A stretch of DNA of 64,000 nucleotides. Origin: Kitasatospora sp. MAA4 (GTDB lineage: Bacteria > Actinomycetota > Actinomycetes > Streptomycetales > Streptomycetaceae). Where the stretch lies: assembly GCF_029893355.1 (NCBI RefSeq), contig NZ_JARZAI010000007.1, forward strand, positions 208,475 through 272,474. The letters run 5' to 3'. Below are positions 11,043 to 21,416 of the stretch, piece by piece. Under the pieces are notes generated by a model, which saw only the letters and a list, made by a program, of their open reading frames with translations, had not been told where the DNA came from and did not search any database. Position 1 is the stretch's first letter. Every line of letters starts with the position of its first letter. The position numbers were made by a program, and so were the translations under genes.

Positions 11043-11420
11043 TCAGCCGTTGGTCAGCTTGGTGTACTCGTCCGCGCTCATCAGACCGGCCGGCTCCTCG
11101 GAGAGCTTGACCTTGAAGAGCCAGGCACCGTCGAAGGGCTCGGCGTTGACCTTGGCCGGGTCGTCGACCACGTCCGAGTTCACCTCGACGACCTCGCCGC
11201 TGGCGGGGGAGAACAGGTCGCTGACCGACTTGGTCGACTCCAGCTCGCCGCAGGTCTCACCGGCGGTCACGGTGTCACCGACCTCGGGCAGCTGCACGTA
11301 GACGATGTCCCCGAGGGCGTTCGCCGCGTGGGCGGTGATGCCGATGGTGGACACGCCGTCCTCGGGGGCCGTCAGCCACTCGTGGTCTTCGCTGTACTGC
11401 AGGTGCTGCGGGTTGCTCAT
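11043..11420 (-). CDS. gcvH: glycine cleavage system H protein
   Basis: A 125-residue lipoyl carrier that moves the aminomethyl group between the P, T and L proteins of the glycine cleavage complex. The lipoylation lysine is in [10 protein letters not shown] (Lys 64), and the sequence starts with the usual YSEDHEWL. Two ATG codons, 11429 and 11420, could start. GGAG is only one base from the first but ten from the second, so I choose 11420. It lies 76 bp downstream of gcvT. No gcvP gene is in the window. Confidence 0.95.
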   Translation of the reverse strand: MSNPQHLQYSEDHEWLTAPEDGVSTIGITAHAANALGDIVYVQLPEVGDTVTAGETCGELESTKSVSDLFSPASGEVVEVNSDVVDDPAKVNAEPFDGAWLFKVKLSEEPAGLMSADEYTKLTNG

Positions 11421-11496
11421 GGTGCTCATTCTCCAGGATGGGAAGTGGGTGGGGCGAAGCCGTCCGCCGAGCGGACCGCGCGGGGGAGGGGCAGGC

Positions 11497-12618
11497 TCAG
11501 CGGGCGCGCTTGTAGAACGGCAGCGCGACGACCTCGACCGGCTCGTGCTTGCCGCGGACGTCCACCGCGACGGCCGTGCCGGGCGCGGCGTGCGCGGCGT
11601 CCACGTACGCGATCGCGATCGGCTTGCCCAGCGTCGGGGAGGGCGCGCCGGAGGTGATCCGGCCGATCGGGGTGCCGTCGGCGGAGACCACCGCGTACTC
11701 GGCGCGCGGGACGCGCTTGCCCTCGGAGACCAGGCCGACCAGCACCCGCGGCGGGTTGGTCTCGGCGTTGGCGGCTGCGGCCTCCAGCGCCTTGCGGCCG
11801 ACGAAGTCGCCGTCGTTGGTGGTCTTGTCGAAGCGCACCACCCGGCCCAGGCCCGCGTCGAACGGGGTGAGGTCGGTGTTCAGCTCGTGGCCGTACAGCG
11901 GCATGCCGGCCTCCAGGCGCAGCGTGTCGCGGCAGGAGAGGCCGCACGGGACCAGGCCGGCCTCGGTGCCGGCCTCGGTCAGCGCCTGCCACAGGTGCTC
12001 GGCGACGGCCGGGGCGGAGAAGATCTCGAAGCCGTCCTCGCCGGTGTAGCCGGTGCGGGCGAGCAGCACGTCCTTGCCGGCCACCGTGGCGGGCAGGATC
12101 GCGTAGTACTTGAGGCCGGCCAGGTCGGCGTCGGTGAGCGAGCCGAGGATGCCGTTCGCCTCCGGGCCCTGGACGGCGATCAGCGCGTAGGCGTCCCGGT
12201 CGTCGCGGACCACGGCGTCGAAGCCGGCCGCGCGGGCGGTCAGCTCGTCCAGCACCAGCTGGGCGTTGGAGGCGTTGGCGACCACCATGAACTCGGACTC
12301 GGCGAGCCGGTAGACGATCAGGTCGTCCAGGATGCCGCCGTCCTCGCGGCAGATCATGGTGTAGCGGGCGCGCAGCACGCCGAGCGCGGAGACGAAGCCG
12401 ACCAGCGCGTGGTCCAGCATCTCGCCGGCCTGCGGGCCGCTGACGGTGATCTCGCCCATGTGCGAGAGGTCGAAGAGGCCGGCCTTGGTGCGCACGGCGA
12501 GGTGCTCCTCGCGCTCGCTGCCGTAGCGCAGCGGCATGTCCCAGCCGGCGAAGTCGGTCATGGTCGCGCCGAGGGCGCGGTGCAGCGCGTCGAGCGCGGT
12601 CAGACGAGGGGAGGACAC
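11497..12618 (-). CDS. gcvT: glycine cleavage system T protein (aminomethyltransferase)
   Basis: A 373-residue folate-binding aminomethyltransferase that takes the aminomethyl group from lipoyl-GcvH, making methylene-tetrahydrofolate and ammonia. Recognisable are [14 protein letters not shown] near the N-terminus, GEDGFEIF and LPLYGHEL-type sequence ([11 protein letters not shown]) in the centre, and a C-terminal barrel ([15 protein letters not shown]). Start is GTG 12618 with AGGAG upstream. The tandem glycine riboswitch lies in its 5' leader, so expression should rise when glycine is abundant. Confidence 0.96.
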   Translation of the reverse strand: MSSPRLTALDALHRALGATMTDFAGWDMPLRYGSEREEHLAVRTKAGLFDLSHMGEITVSGPQAGEMLDHALVGFVSALGVLRARYTMICREDGGILDDLIVYRLAESEFMVVANASNAQLVLDELTARAAGFDAVVRDDRDAYALIAVQGPEANGILGSLTDADLAGLKYYAILPATVAGKDVLLARTGYTGEDGFEIFSAPAVAEHLWQALTEAGTEAGLVPCGLSCRDTLRLEAGMPLYGHELNTDLTPFDAGLGRVVRFDKTTNDGDFVGRKALEAAAANAETNPPRVLVGLVSEGKRVPRAEYAVVSADGTPIGRITSGAPSPTLGKPIAIAYVDAAHAAPGTAVAVDVRGKHEPVEVVALPFYKRAR

Positions 12619-12704
12619 CGGGAGCTCCTAGGGCTTGGCACTCAGGGACGGCACACACGGGTAACGGACCTGTGTGCGGACATGCGGGGGCGCGTTCTCC
12701 CCAT

Positions 12705-12915
12705 CTGTCGTCAAACCTGAGAGCTTCACCACACACCTGTCCTGGGACCAGGATGACGTGGCTTGCACCGTGGGTGGGCGCACGGCGCGGCCGTGTCCAC
12801 TTTCCAGATGTGCCTCGCCCACGCGGTAGGGGTGCCTGAGAGATTCCGGGGAGGACTTGCTCCTTCGGCGCCGGTCGTGCCGTGACGGCATTCCGGGCTC
12901 TCCCGCGCGGGTTCG
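12705..12915 (-). promoter_or_regulatory. tandem glycine riboswitch (gcvT type)
   Basis: Read on the minus strand, two glycine aptamers lie end to end. The first shows GGGAGAGCC (around 12898), CCGAAGGAGCAAG (around 12860) and ATCTCTCAGGC (around 12840). The second shows GAGGCACATCTGGAAAG (around 12805), CACGGTGCAAGCC (around 12765) and AAGCTCTCAGG (around 12720). These are the conserved cores of the gcvT RNA family. About 85 bases separate the aptamers from the gcvT start; they contain a 7-bp stem but no T run, so a translational or Rho-type readout is possible. Glycine binding normally turns the gcv genes on. A candidate -10 box (CATACT, minus strand) lies at 12923-12928. Confidence 0.95.
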
Positions 12916-13086
12916 AGCGGCCAGTATGAAGTTCATATCCGGGGTGCGGACGGGCTCATCATGGCATGCCTGTCGGCCGGACGGGAGAGGGGGCAGCTGA
13001 CGAGGGGCCCCGAGGGCGTTCCTCGGTAGGCTGTGCCCCGCGCGATCGACCGTGAGCCGCGCGCGAGACACGGGGCGGGCAGAGCG

Positions 13087-13911
13087 ATGGGATTCCCTAC
13101 AGAGGGTGCGCCGGGGGCGCAGTCCTGGGCTGAGCCCGGGCAGGCGCCGGACGGCGGCGGCTGGCCGGCCAACGAGCTGGAGCACGTGCTCACCGCCGCG
13201 ATCGGCGATCCCGGCGCGACGCCGCGGGTGGTCGAGGTGCTGGCCCGCAGCCACGTCTGGATCCCGCTGCCGTCCGGCGGCGACCCGCGCGGGCAGGCCC
13301 TGGACCTGCCGACCATCGAGCTGGCGGGCGCGCCGTACGTACCGGTCTTCTCCTCCCAGGAGCAGTTCCTCCAGCACGGCGGCGGGCTGGCCTGCGCCGT
13401 CGCGCCCGCCTGGGAGTTCGCCCGCGGGCTGCCGCTGGGCATCGGCATCGCGGTCAACCCCGGGGCGCCGGTCGGCATCCCGGTGCCGGCCGAGGGCGTC
13501 GGCGAGGTGCGCCGCGGCCCGCAGCAGGACCGCTGGACGGGCGCGCAGGGGAGCCAGGACGGGGTCGCGCCCGGGACGGGCGCCCGGGTCGCGCTTCGGC
13601 TGCTGGAGCCGCACGAGGAGCCGGTGGCCTTCCTCACCGCGGTCTGCGCGGAACTCGCCGCACTGCCGGGGGTGCTGAGCGCCCGGCGGGCGCTGGCCTC
13701 GGTGGAGGGCGAGCCGCCGGTGCTGTTCGTGGGCGTCCAGCTGGATCCGCAGCAGCCGACCGAACCGGCCGACGCCAACGCCGCGCTCGGTCGCGCGCTG
13801 GGTGTCGCGCCGCTTCCCTGGGGCGTGCACATCGTGCTGCTGGACCTGGCGGCCGACCCGGTGGTGGACTGGATGCTCGCCCGGGTCCAGCCGTTCTACG
13901 CACGGAACTGA
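13087..13911 (+). CDS. SseB-family protein, copy 1
   Basis: A 274-residue cytoplasmic protein with the two-part SseB layout: an N-terminal domain (about 20-140; WIPLPSGG, VPVFSSQEQFLQ, GIAVNPG) and a C-terminal domain (about 165-274; LEPHEEPVAFLTAVCAELAALPGV, VDWMLARVQPFYAR). SseB is named for enhanced serine sensitivity in E. coli; its biochemical role is unknown. The start is ATG 13087 after a GGGGCGGGCAGAG stretch. A TAGGCT -10 box lies at 13027-13032. A paralogue follows in the same direction. Confidence 0.8.
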   Translation: MGFPTEGAPGAQSWAEPGQAPDGGGWPANELEHVLTAAIGDPGATPRVVEVLARSHVWIPLPSGGDPRGQALDLPTIELAGAPYVPVFSSQEQFLQHGGGLACAVAPAWEFARGLPLGIGIAVNPGAPVGIPVPAEGVGEVRRGPQQDRWTGAQGSQDGVAPGTGARVALRLLEPHEEPVAFLTAVCAELAALPGVLSARRALASVEGEPPVLFVGVQLDPQQPTEPADANAALGRALGVAPLPWGVHIVLLDLAADPVVDWMLARVQPFYARN

Positions 13912-13942
13912 GACGGAAACCCGCGCCCGGGGGATGTCGGAA

Positions 13943-13971
13943 TGACGGTTGTCGCAGAAGCCCCGTAGGGT
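13943..13971 (+). promoter_or_regulatory. promoter before the second SseB gene
   Basis: TGACGG (13943-13948) and TAGGGT (13966-13971) are 17 bp apart, a good match to the streptomycete housekeeping promoter. The predicted leader to the GTG at 14031 is about 53 bases, so the two SseB genes can be expressed separately. Confidence 0.6.
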
Positions 13972-14030
13972 GCTGCCGACATCCTGGCCGGATGTGAATC
14001 GGTGACCGGGGACGACGACGGAGGCACGAC

Positions 14031-14942
14031 GTGAACGCAGGCGGTGCCCCGGGGGCGTGGGGCCCGGCGCCGGGCCCGCGCCCCGGCGCGGATCCGGGCG
14101 TGCTGGAGCGTGCCCTGCGCGAGGTCGCGCCCGAGCGCTACGACGCGTACGAGGCGCTGCTCGGCGCGCTGGCCGAGGGCCAGGTCTGGATGCTGCTCTG
14201 GCACGGCCAACCCGGCAGTCCGGACGCGCAGTACGGGAACATGGACATCGGCGGCCTCGGCTACGCGCCCGCCGTCACCTCCCCGGAGCAGCTGGCCGCC
14301 AGCGGCTGGTCGCGCGCCCACGAACTGATCAGCGGCCGGGAGATCGCCGCCGCGCTCTACCGCACCCGCTGGGGCCTGTGGTTGAACCCGCACGCTCCCG
14401 GCGGTGGCGTCGGCATCCCGTGGGCCGACCTGCGCCGGGTCGCCTCGGGTCTGGACCGGCTGCCGGCCGGGCCGTTGCAGTTGAGTGAACCCCAGGTCCA
14501 GGCCGCGCAGTTCTACTCCGTACTCGAACAGCAGGCGCCTTCGGTCAGGCCGGTGAAGTCGCTGCGGCGTGCCTGGGTGCGGCCGGTGGTGGACGAACCC
14601 TACCTGGCGATCGGCCTGGAGCTGTACGACACCTCCCCGCCGGCCGTGGAGGCGGTGCGCGCCCTGATGCAGCGGGCGATCGCCCAGGCGCCGCCCGGGC
14701 TCGCCGTCTCCACCGTGGCGATGAGCGACGAGTACGACCCGGTGGCGCTCTGGATGCGGGCGTACGCCCGGCCGTTCTACCACCGAGAGGCCACCCCGGC
14801 GCCGTACCCGGTATCCGGACCCTACCCGGTCGCGTATCCGCCGCAGCCGTCCTACGGCTACCCGATGCCCGTTCAGGGCACCCCGCCGGCCACCGGTCAG
14901 GGCTGGCCGCAGCAGCCGTGGCCGGGCCGCCCGGGCCGCTGA
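14031..14942 (+). CDS. SseB-family protein, copy 2, with Pro/Tyr-rich tail
   Basis: A 303-residue protein starting at GTG 14031 with GGAGG upstream. The first ~250 residues share the layout of the preceding gene: an N-terminal SseB domain (QVWMLLWHGQPG, YAPAVTSPEQLAASGWSRAHELI) and a C-terminal one ending MRAYARPFYHRE. The last ~45 residues are a low-complexity Pro/Tyr/Gly/Gln tail (SGPYPVAYPPQPSYGYP), absent in copy 1 and typical of disordered protein-contact regions. Function unknown. The pair looks like an old duplication; the two differ strongly in the N-terminal domain. Confidence 0.78.
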   Translation: MNAGGAPGAWGPAPGPRPGADPGVLERALREVAPERYDAYEALLGALAEGQVWMLLWHGQPGSPDAQYGNMDIGGLGYAPAVTSPEQLAASGWSRAHELISGREIAAALYRTRWGLWLNPHAPGGGVGIPWADLRRVASGLDRLPAGPLQLSEPQVQAAQFYSVLEQQAPSVRPVKSLRRAWVRPVVDEPYLAIGLELYDTSPPAVEAVRALMQRAIAQAPPGLAVSTVAMSDEYDPVALWMRAYARPFYHREATPAPYPVSGPYPVAYPPQPSYGYPMPVQGTPPATGQGWPQQPWPGRPGR

Positions 14943-15228
14943 CGTCGACGTTCGGTCAACTCCCTTGCCCGGTGGGCTCCTGGTGTCCAGATGCCCAGGT
15001 GAACGGTGGCATTCAGGTTTACCGATCATGAACGTCGACAGATCACAGTTGGGCATCCTTCGTCCGGCAGGGCTGGCGCAACGCTGCGCGCTACGTGAAG
15101 AGTTCTGCGCACCGCACCAGCCGAGCAACCCGAACGGCACTCAGCGCACGTCCTGACCAGGACCTGCCACCTGCGTGGCCCCGGGACGCCATGGGCCGAC
15201 GACCGTCGGCGAGGGGACCGTACTGCCC

Positions 15229-16227
15229 ATGACCACACCCATCGAGACCACCGCATCCGCAGCGGACGAACCCGGCGCCGTTGCGCCCGGTGCTCCCGCC
15301 GAGCGGATCGAGGGCCGCTCCCTCGGACGGATCGCCTGGACGCGCTTCAAGCGCGACAAGGCCGCCATGGCCGGCGGCGTCGTGGTGATCCTGCTGATCC
15401 TGCTGGCCGTGCTGGCCAAGCCGATCGAGTCCTGGTTCGGACTCAGCCCCGATGCCCTGCACCAGGACCTGCTGGACGCCGACCTCGGCGGCCTGCCGAC
15501 CGGCAACTTCGGCGGCATGAGCGGCAGCCACCTGCTGGGCGTCGACCCGGTGCTGGGCCGCGACCTGCTCTCCCGCATCATCGAGGGCTCCTGGGTCTCC
15601 CTGCTGGTGGCCTTCGGCGCGACCGTGCTCTCCAACACCATCGGCACCGTGCTCGGCGTCGTCGCCGGCTACTACGGCGGCTGGGTGGACGCGGTGATCA
15701 GCCGGATCATGGACACCTTCCTGGCCTTCCCGCTGCTGCTCTTCGCGATCTCGATCTCGGCTTCGCTGCAGGCCGGCGCCTTCGGCCTGCACGGCCTGCC
15801 GCTGCACCTGGCCGTGCTGATCTTCGTGATCGGCTTCTTCAACTGGCCCTACATGGGCCGCATCGTGCGCGGTCAGACGCTCTCGCTGCGTGAGCGGGAG
15901 TTCGTCGACGCGGCCCGCAGCCTGGGCGCCCGCGGCCCGTTCATCCTCTTCAAGGAACTGCTGCCGAACCTGGTCGGTCCGATCATCGTTTACTCGACGC
16001 TGCTGATCCCGACCAACATCCTCTTCGAGGCCGGTCTCAGCTTCCTCGGCGTCGGCATCCAGCCCCCGCAGGCCTCCTGGGGCGGGATGATCAACGACGC
16101 GATCAAGTACTACCAGGTGGACCCCGAGTACATGGTGGTCCCCGGCCTGGCGATCTTCGTCACCGTGCTGGCCTTCAACCTGCTCGGCGACGGACTGCGC
16201 GACGCGCTCGACCCGCGCAGCAACTGA
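15229..16227 (+). CDS. oligopeptide ABC transporter permease (OppC/DppC type)
   Basis: A 332-residue inner-membrane permease. A cytoplasmic N-terminus leads to a first helix (about 48-65), and the binding-protein-dependent transport domain follows, with the EAA-type coupling loop EREFVDAARSLGARGPFILFKELLPN. The DppC signature LGVDPVLGRDLLSRIIEGSWVSL is clear. ATG 15229 is chosen because the frame from 15175 only adds non-family residues. It is the first gene of a five-gene peptide uptake operon, ahead of the binding protein, an unusual order. It should pair with the DppB-type permease at 18178. Confidence 0.94.
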   Translation: MTTPIETTASAADEPGAVAPGAPAERIEGRSLGRIAWTRFKRDKAAMAGGVVVILLILLAVLAKPIESWFGLSPDALHQDLLDADLGGLPTGNFGGMSGSHLLGVDPVLGRDLLSRIIEGSWVSLLVAFGATVLSNTIGTVLGVVAGYYGGWVDAVISRIMDTFLAFPLLLFAISISASLQAGAFGLHGLPLHLAVLIFVIGFFNWPYMGRIVRGQTLSLREREFVDAARSLGARGPFILFKELLPNLVGPIIVYSTLLIPTNILFEAGLSFLGVGIQPPQASWGGMINDAIKYYQVDPEYMVVPGLAIFVTVLAFNLLGDGLRDALDPRSN

Positions 16228-16234
16228 CCCGAGA

Positions 16235-16263
16235 TCAGGACCAGTTCCGGTCAGGACCAGTTC
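16235..16263. repeat. 13-nt direct repeat between permease and binding-protein genes
   Basis: TCAGGACCAGTTC occurs twice, at 16235-16247 and 16251-16263, with a 16-base period, in the 77-bp gap between the first permease gene and the binding-protein gene. It may be a short duplication or a regulator site. Confidence 0.6.
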
Positions 16264-16304
16264 AGCCCTCCACCCACCACACCCTCAAGGGGTTGATCCA
16301 AGCA

Positions 16305-18065
16305 ATGCGCAGATCTCGTACCCTCGCCCTGGCCGCGGTGGCCGCCACCGCCGTCCTGGTGGTGAGCGGCTGCAGCAGCACCAAGAACCCGACCGCAGGC
16401 GGCTCAGGCAGCAGCGCCGGTGGCGCCAACGCGGCCACCACCGGCATCGTGAACGCCTCGGACCACAAGGGGGGCACGGTGACCTACGAGATGAAGGGCA
16501 CGCCGGACTCCTTCGACCCGGGTAACACGTACTACGCCTACATCTACAACTTCTCGCGGCTGTACGGTCGTCCGCTGATGACCTTCGCGCCGGGCTCCGG
16601 CCAGGCCGGCAACAAGCTGGTCCCGGACCTCGCCTCCGCGCCGGGCCAGGTCAGCGCCGACGGCCTGACCTGGACGTACCACCTGCGCCCCGGCCTCAAG
16701 TACGAGGACGGCACGCCGGTCAGCTCCAAGGACGTCAAGTACGCGGTCGAGCGCAGCAACTACGCGCCGGACGTGAACTCCAACGGCCCGACGTACTTCG
16801 CGGAGTACCTGGTCGACAACGCGACGCCGTACCAGGGCCCCTACAAGGACAAGACCGGCGGCCTGGACTCCATCCAGACCCCGGACGACCTCACGATCAG
16901 CTTCCACCTGAAGCAGCCGTTCGCGGACTTCGACTACCTGGTCAGCGCCCCGGAGACGGTCCCGGTGCCGCAGGCCAAGGACACCGGCGCCACGTACGTC
17001 AACCACGTGATGTCGACCGGCTCCTACATGTTCCAGTCCTACCAGGACGGCAAGCAGCTGACCCTGGTGCCGAACCCGAACTGGAGCTCGGCCACCGACC
17101 CGATCCGCAAGCAGCTCGCGGACAAGATCGTGGTCAAGATGAACATCGACCAGGCCACCGTGGACAACGACCTGCTGGCCGGCAACGCCCAGGGCGACCT
17201 GGTCGGCGGCGGTGTCGACCCGCAGACCCAGGCCAAGCTGCTGCTGGACCCGTCGTTGAAGGCGCAGACCGACAACACCTACGGCGCCCGCCTGGTCTAC
17301 ATGGCGCTGAACAACAAGGTCGCGCCGCTGGACAACGTCAACTGCCGCCAGGCGGTCGAGTACGCGGTCGACAAGGTCTCGGTGCAGACCGCCGAGGGCG
17401 GCCCGATCCGCGGTGAGATCGCCCACACCGTGCTGCCGCCGGACATCCCCGGCCAGCAGGCGTTCGACCTCTACGCGAGCACGGGCGACCACGGCGACGT
17501 GGCCAAGGCCAAGGCGGCGCTGGCGGCCTGCGGCCAGCCCAACGGCTTCAAGACCACCATCATCGCCCGCAGCGAGCGCGACACCGAGGTGGCCGCGGCG
17601 ACCGCGATCCAGGCGGCGCTGGCGAAGGTCGGCATCACCCTGACCATCCAGCAGTACCCGCAGGGCAAGTACTTCTCGGACTACGCCGGTGTGCCGAAGT
17701 TCGACGACAGCAACAACGTCGGAATGATCATGATGCAGTGGGGCGCCGACTGGCCGACCGGCTACGGCTTCCTGCAGCAGATCGTCGACGGCCGGTCCAT
17801 CAAGGACTCCGGCAACAGCAACCTGGCGCAGCTCAACGACCCGGTGATCAACAAGCTGGTCGACGACGCGGGCAGCAACACCGACAAGGCGGCCCGCGAG
17901 AAGGACTACGCGGCGATCGACAAGCAGGCCATGACGGACGCGGCCTACGTGCCGCTCACCGACTTCAAGGTCTTCTTGTACCGCCCGAAGAGCGCCACCA
18001 ACGTGCAGTCCACGTCGGCGTTCAACGGTCAGTACGACTACCTCAACATCGGGACGACCAGCTAA
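16305..18065 (+). CDS. peptide ABC transporter substrate-binding lipoprotein (SBP family 5)
   Basis: A 586-residue extracellular lipoprotein (lipobox VVSGC near residue 23) that captures oligopeptides for the transporter. The family 5 fold is visible: GGTVTYEMKGTPDSFDPGNTYYAY at the start of the mature domain, LVPDLASAPGQVSADGLTWTYHLRPGLKYEDGTPV, and MALNNKVAPLDNVNCRQAVEYAVDK in the second half. ATG 16305 has AAGGGG upstream; the in-frame TTG at 16293 abuts that site and is unlikely. It is the second gene of the operon. A strong hairpin follows its stop, which may raise its transcript level over the downstream permease. Confidence 0.95.
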   Translation: MRRSRTLALAAVAATAVLVVSGCSSTKNPTAGGSGSSAGGANAATTGIVNASDHKGGTVTYEMKGTPDSFDPGNTYYAYIYNFSRLYGRPLMTFAPGSGQAGNKLVPDLASAPGQVSADGLTWTYHLRPGLKYEDGTPVSSKDVKYAVERSNYAPDVNSNGPTYFAEYLVDNATPYQGPYKDKTGGLDSIQTPDDLTISFHLKQPFADFDYLVSAPETVPVPQAKDTGATYVNHVMSTGSYMFQSYQDGKQLTLVPNPNWSSATDPIRKQLADKIVVKMNIDQATVDNDLLAGNAQGDLVGGGVDPQTQAKLLLDPSLKAQTDNTYGARLVYMALNNKVAPLDNVNCRQAVEYAVDKVSVQTAEGGPIRGEIAHTVLPPDIPGQQAFDLYASTGDHGDVAKAKAALAACGQPNGFKTTIIARSERDTEVAAATAIQAALAKVGITLTIQQYPQGKYFSDYAGVPKFDDSNNVGMIMMQWGADWPTGYGFLQQIVDGRSIKDSGNSNLAQLNDPVINKLVDDAGSNTDKAAREKDYAAIDKQAMTDAAYVPLTDFKVFLYRPKSATNVQSTSAFNGQYDYLNIGTTS

Positions 18066-18111
18066 GAGAGCCTGGCTCCACTCCACTGAAGGCAGGTGAA
18101 GGCAGCGGGGT

Positions 18112-18156
18112 CCGCCCCGCCCGGGGGTGTCCACAAGACACCCCCGGGCGGGGCGG
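18112..18156 (+). terminator. 20-bp perfect hairpin between binding-protein and permease genes
   Basis: Arms 18112-18131 and 18137-18156 pair perfectly over 20 bp around a 5-base loop (CACAA). It starts 47 bp after the binding-protein stop and ends 22 bp before the permease GTG. There is no T run. In other peptide and sugar ABC operons such structures stabilise the 3' end of the abundant binding-protein mRNA and only partly terminate transcription. That role here is inference. Confidence 0.8.
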
Positions 18157-18177
18157 GAAACCGGAAGCCGAACAACT

Positions 18178-19184
<1,007 letters not shown>

Positions 19185-19188
<4 letters not shown>

Positions 19189-20249
19189 CCGACCAGAAAC
19201 TGATTCCGGAGCAGGACCGGAAGGCCCCCGAGGCCTTCCTGTCGGTGCGCGACCTGCGGATCCACTTCGACACCGACGACGGCCTGGTCCGCTCGGTGGA
19301 CGGGGTCAGCTTCGACCTGGCGCCCGGCAAGACGCTGGGCATCGTCGGCGAGTCGGGCTCCGGCAAGTCGGTCACCTCGCTGGGCATCATGGGCCTGCAC
19401 CGCTCCAAGCGGGCCCGCATCAGCGGCGAGATCTGGCTGGAGGGCGAGGAACTCGTCTCCGCCGATCCCGACCGGGTGCGCCAGCTGCGCGGCCGCAAGA
19501 TGGCGATGATCTTCCAGGACCCGCTGACCGCGATGCACCCGTACTACACGGTGGGCCAGCAGATCATCGAGGCCTACCGGGTGCACCACCCGGCCGCCTC
19601 GAAGAAGGAGGCGAAGGTCCGGGCCGTCGAGATGCTCGACCGGGTCGGCATCCCGCAGCCGGACCGCCGGGTGGACGACTACCCGCACCAGTTCAGCGGC
19701 GGCATGCGCCAGCGCGCGATGATCGCGATGGCCCTGGTCAACGACCCCTCGCTGCTGATCGCCGACGAGCCGACCACCGCACTCGACGTCACCGTGCAGG
19801 CCCAGATCCTGGACCTGATCCGCGACCTCCAGCAGGAGTTCGGCTCGGCCGTCATCATCATCACCCACGACCTGGGCGTGGTGGCCGAGTTGGCCGACGA
19901 CATCCTGGTGATGTACGGCGGCAAGTGCATCGAGCGGGGACCCGCGACGACGCTCTTCGACGCGCCCGAACACCCCTACACCTGGGGCCTGCTGGGCTCG
20001 ATGCCGCGCCTGGACCGGGACCTCCAGGAGCGCCTGATCCCGGTCCGCGGGACGCCGCCCAGCCTGATCAACGTGCCCAGCGGCTGCGCCTTCCACCCGC
20101 GCTGCCCGTACGCCGAGCTGACCGGCGGACGCTCCTCCTCGGAGCTGCCGGTGCTGGTCGAGGCCGGACCCGGGCACCACGCCGCGTGCCACCTGCCCAC
20201 CGCCGACCGGCACCGGATCTTCGCCGACGAGATCGCGCCCCGGCTGTGA
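19185..20249 (+). CDS. oligopeptide ABC transporter ATPase (OppD/DppD type)
   Basis: A 354-residue ATPase of the peptide importer. Walker A is GESGSGKSV (about residue 58), the signature [15 protein letters not shown], Walker [13 protein letters not shown] and the H loop IIITHDLG. The C-terminal oligopeptide domain has the cysteine-bearing tail [11 protein letters not shown] with a further cysteine near AACHLP, which in this family binds an Fe-S cluster or metal. Start GTG 19185 overlaps the permease stop by four bases, so translation is coupled. Confidence 0.95.
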
Positions 20250-20286
20250 ACACCGTGGCCACGAACTTCCCTAAGGGCAAGGCATC

Positions 20287-21324
20287 ATGACGGACACTCA
20301 GGCCACGGCCGCCGTTCCCTCCAAGGCTCCGTCCGCGGACCGCGAGCCGCTGCTGCGGGTCACCGACCTGAAGCGGCACTTCCCGATCACCAAGGGCGTC
20401 CTGCGCCGCCAGCACGGCGCGGTCCGCGCGGTGGACGGGATCTCCTTCTCGGTGCTGCCGGGCGAGACGCTGGGCGTGGTCGGCGAGTCCGGCTGCGGGA
20501 AGTCCACGATGGGCCGGCTGGTCACCAGGCTGGACGAACCCACGGGCGGGAAGGTCGAGTTCGAGGGGACCGACATCACCCACCTGAGCACCGGCCGGAT
20601 GCGGCCGCTGCGCAAGGACATCCAGATCATCTTCCAGGACCCGTACTCCTCGCTGAACCCCCGGCACACCGTGGGCACCATCGTCGGAGCACCGTTCCGG
20701 CTGCAGAAGGTGGCCACCGAGGGCGGGGTCAAGAAGGCCGTCCAGGAGCTGCTGGAGCTGTGCGGGCTCAGCCCCGAGCACTACAACCGCTACCCGCACG
20801 AGTTCTCCGGCGGCCAGCGCCAGCGCATCGGCATCGCCCGCGCCCTGGCGCTGCGCCCGAAGATGATCGTGGCGGACGAGCCGGTCTCCGCCCTGGACGT
20901 CTCGATCCAGGCCCAGGTCGTCAACCTGCTGGACGACCTCCAGAAGGAGCTCGGCCTCACCTACCTGATCATCGCGCACGACCTCTCGGTGGTGCGGCAC
21001 GTCTCGGACCGGGTCGCGGTGATGTACCTCGGCAAGATCGTGGAGATCGCCGACCGCGACTCGCTCTACGCGGCGCCCACCCACCCGTACACGGTCGCGC
21101 TGATGTCCGCCGTGCCGGTGCCCGACCCGCGGCGCAAGGAGCGCCGGGAGCGCATCCTGCTGACCGGCGACGTCCCCTCGCCGATCAACCCGCCGAGCGG
21201 CTGCCGGTTCCGCACCCGCTGCTGGAAGGCCCAGGACATCTGCGCCTCCCAGGAGCCGCCGCTGGTGGAGCTGCGGCCGGGCCACCAGTCGGCCTGCCAC
21301 TTCCCGGAGAACACCGGCGCCTGA
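20287..21324 (+). CDS. oligopeptide ABC transporter ATPase (OppF/DppF type)
   Basis: A 345-residue second ATPase, expected to form a heterodimer with the preceding one. Walker A is [13 protein letters not shown], the signature [17 protein letters not shown], Walker [15 protein letters not shown] and the switch IIAHDLSVV. The C-terminal motif [15 protein letters not shown] and a later SACHFP give the family cysteine cluster. It starts 37 bp after the other ATPase with AAGGGCAAGGC upstream. A perfect 20-bp terminator follows, ending the operon. Confidence 0.95.
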   Translation: MTDTQATAAVPSKAPSADREPLLRVTDLKRHFPITKGVLRRQHGAVRAVDGISFSVLPGETLGVVGESGCGKSTMGRLVTRLDEPTGGKVEFEGTDITHLSTGRMRPLRKDIQIIFQDPYSSLNPRHTVGTIVGAPFRLQKVATEGGVKKAVQELLELCGLSPEHYNRYPHEFSGGQRQRIGIARALALRPKMIVADEPVSALDVSIQAQVVNLLDDLQKELGLTYLIIAHDLSVVRHVSDRVAVMYLGKIVEIADRDSLYAAPTHPYTVALMSAVPVPDPRRKERRERILLTGDVPSPINPPSGCRFRTRCWKAQDICASQEPPLVELRPGHQSACHFPENTGA

Positions 21325-21343
21325 CCTGACCGGCGCCTGACCT

Positions 21344-21386
21344 GACCGAATCCGCCGTGCGGCGCTGCCGCACGGCGGATTCGGTC
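21344..21386 (+). terminator. strong intrinsic terminator of the peptide transporter operon
   Basis: Perfect 20-bp stem (21344-21363 with 21367-21386) around a 3-base loop, 19 bp after the last operon stop. The run-out is CGTTCC rather than a T tract. Just before it a 16-nt unit is tandemly duplicated (21315-21330, 21331-21346), the first copy covering the stop codon. Confidence 0.85.
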
Positions 21387-21416
21387 GTTCCCGGTCCGGG
21401 CGTGGAGACTTGCCCG

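Noticed and set aside
18127..18177. Upstream start of the DppB-type permease at 18127
   Set aside because: It lies in the 20-bp hairpin and would put a charged segment before the first helix.
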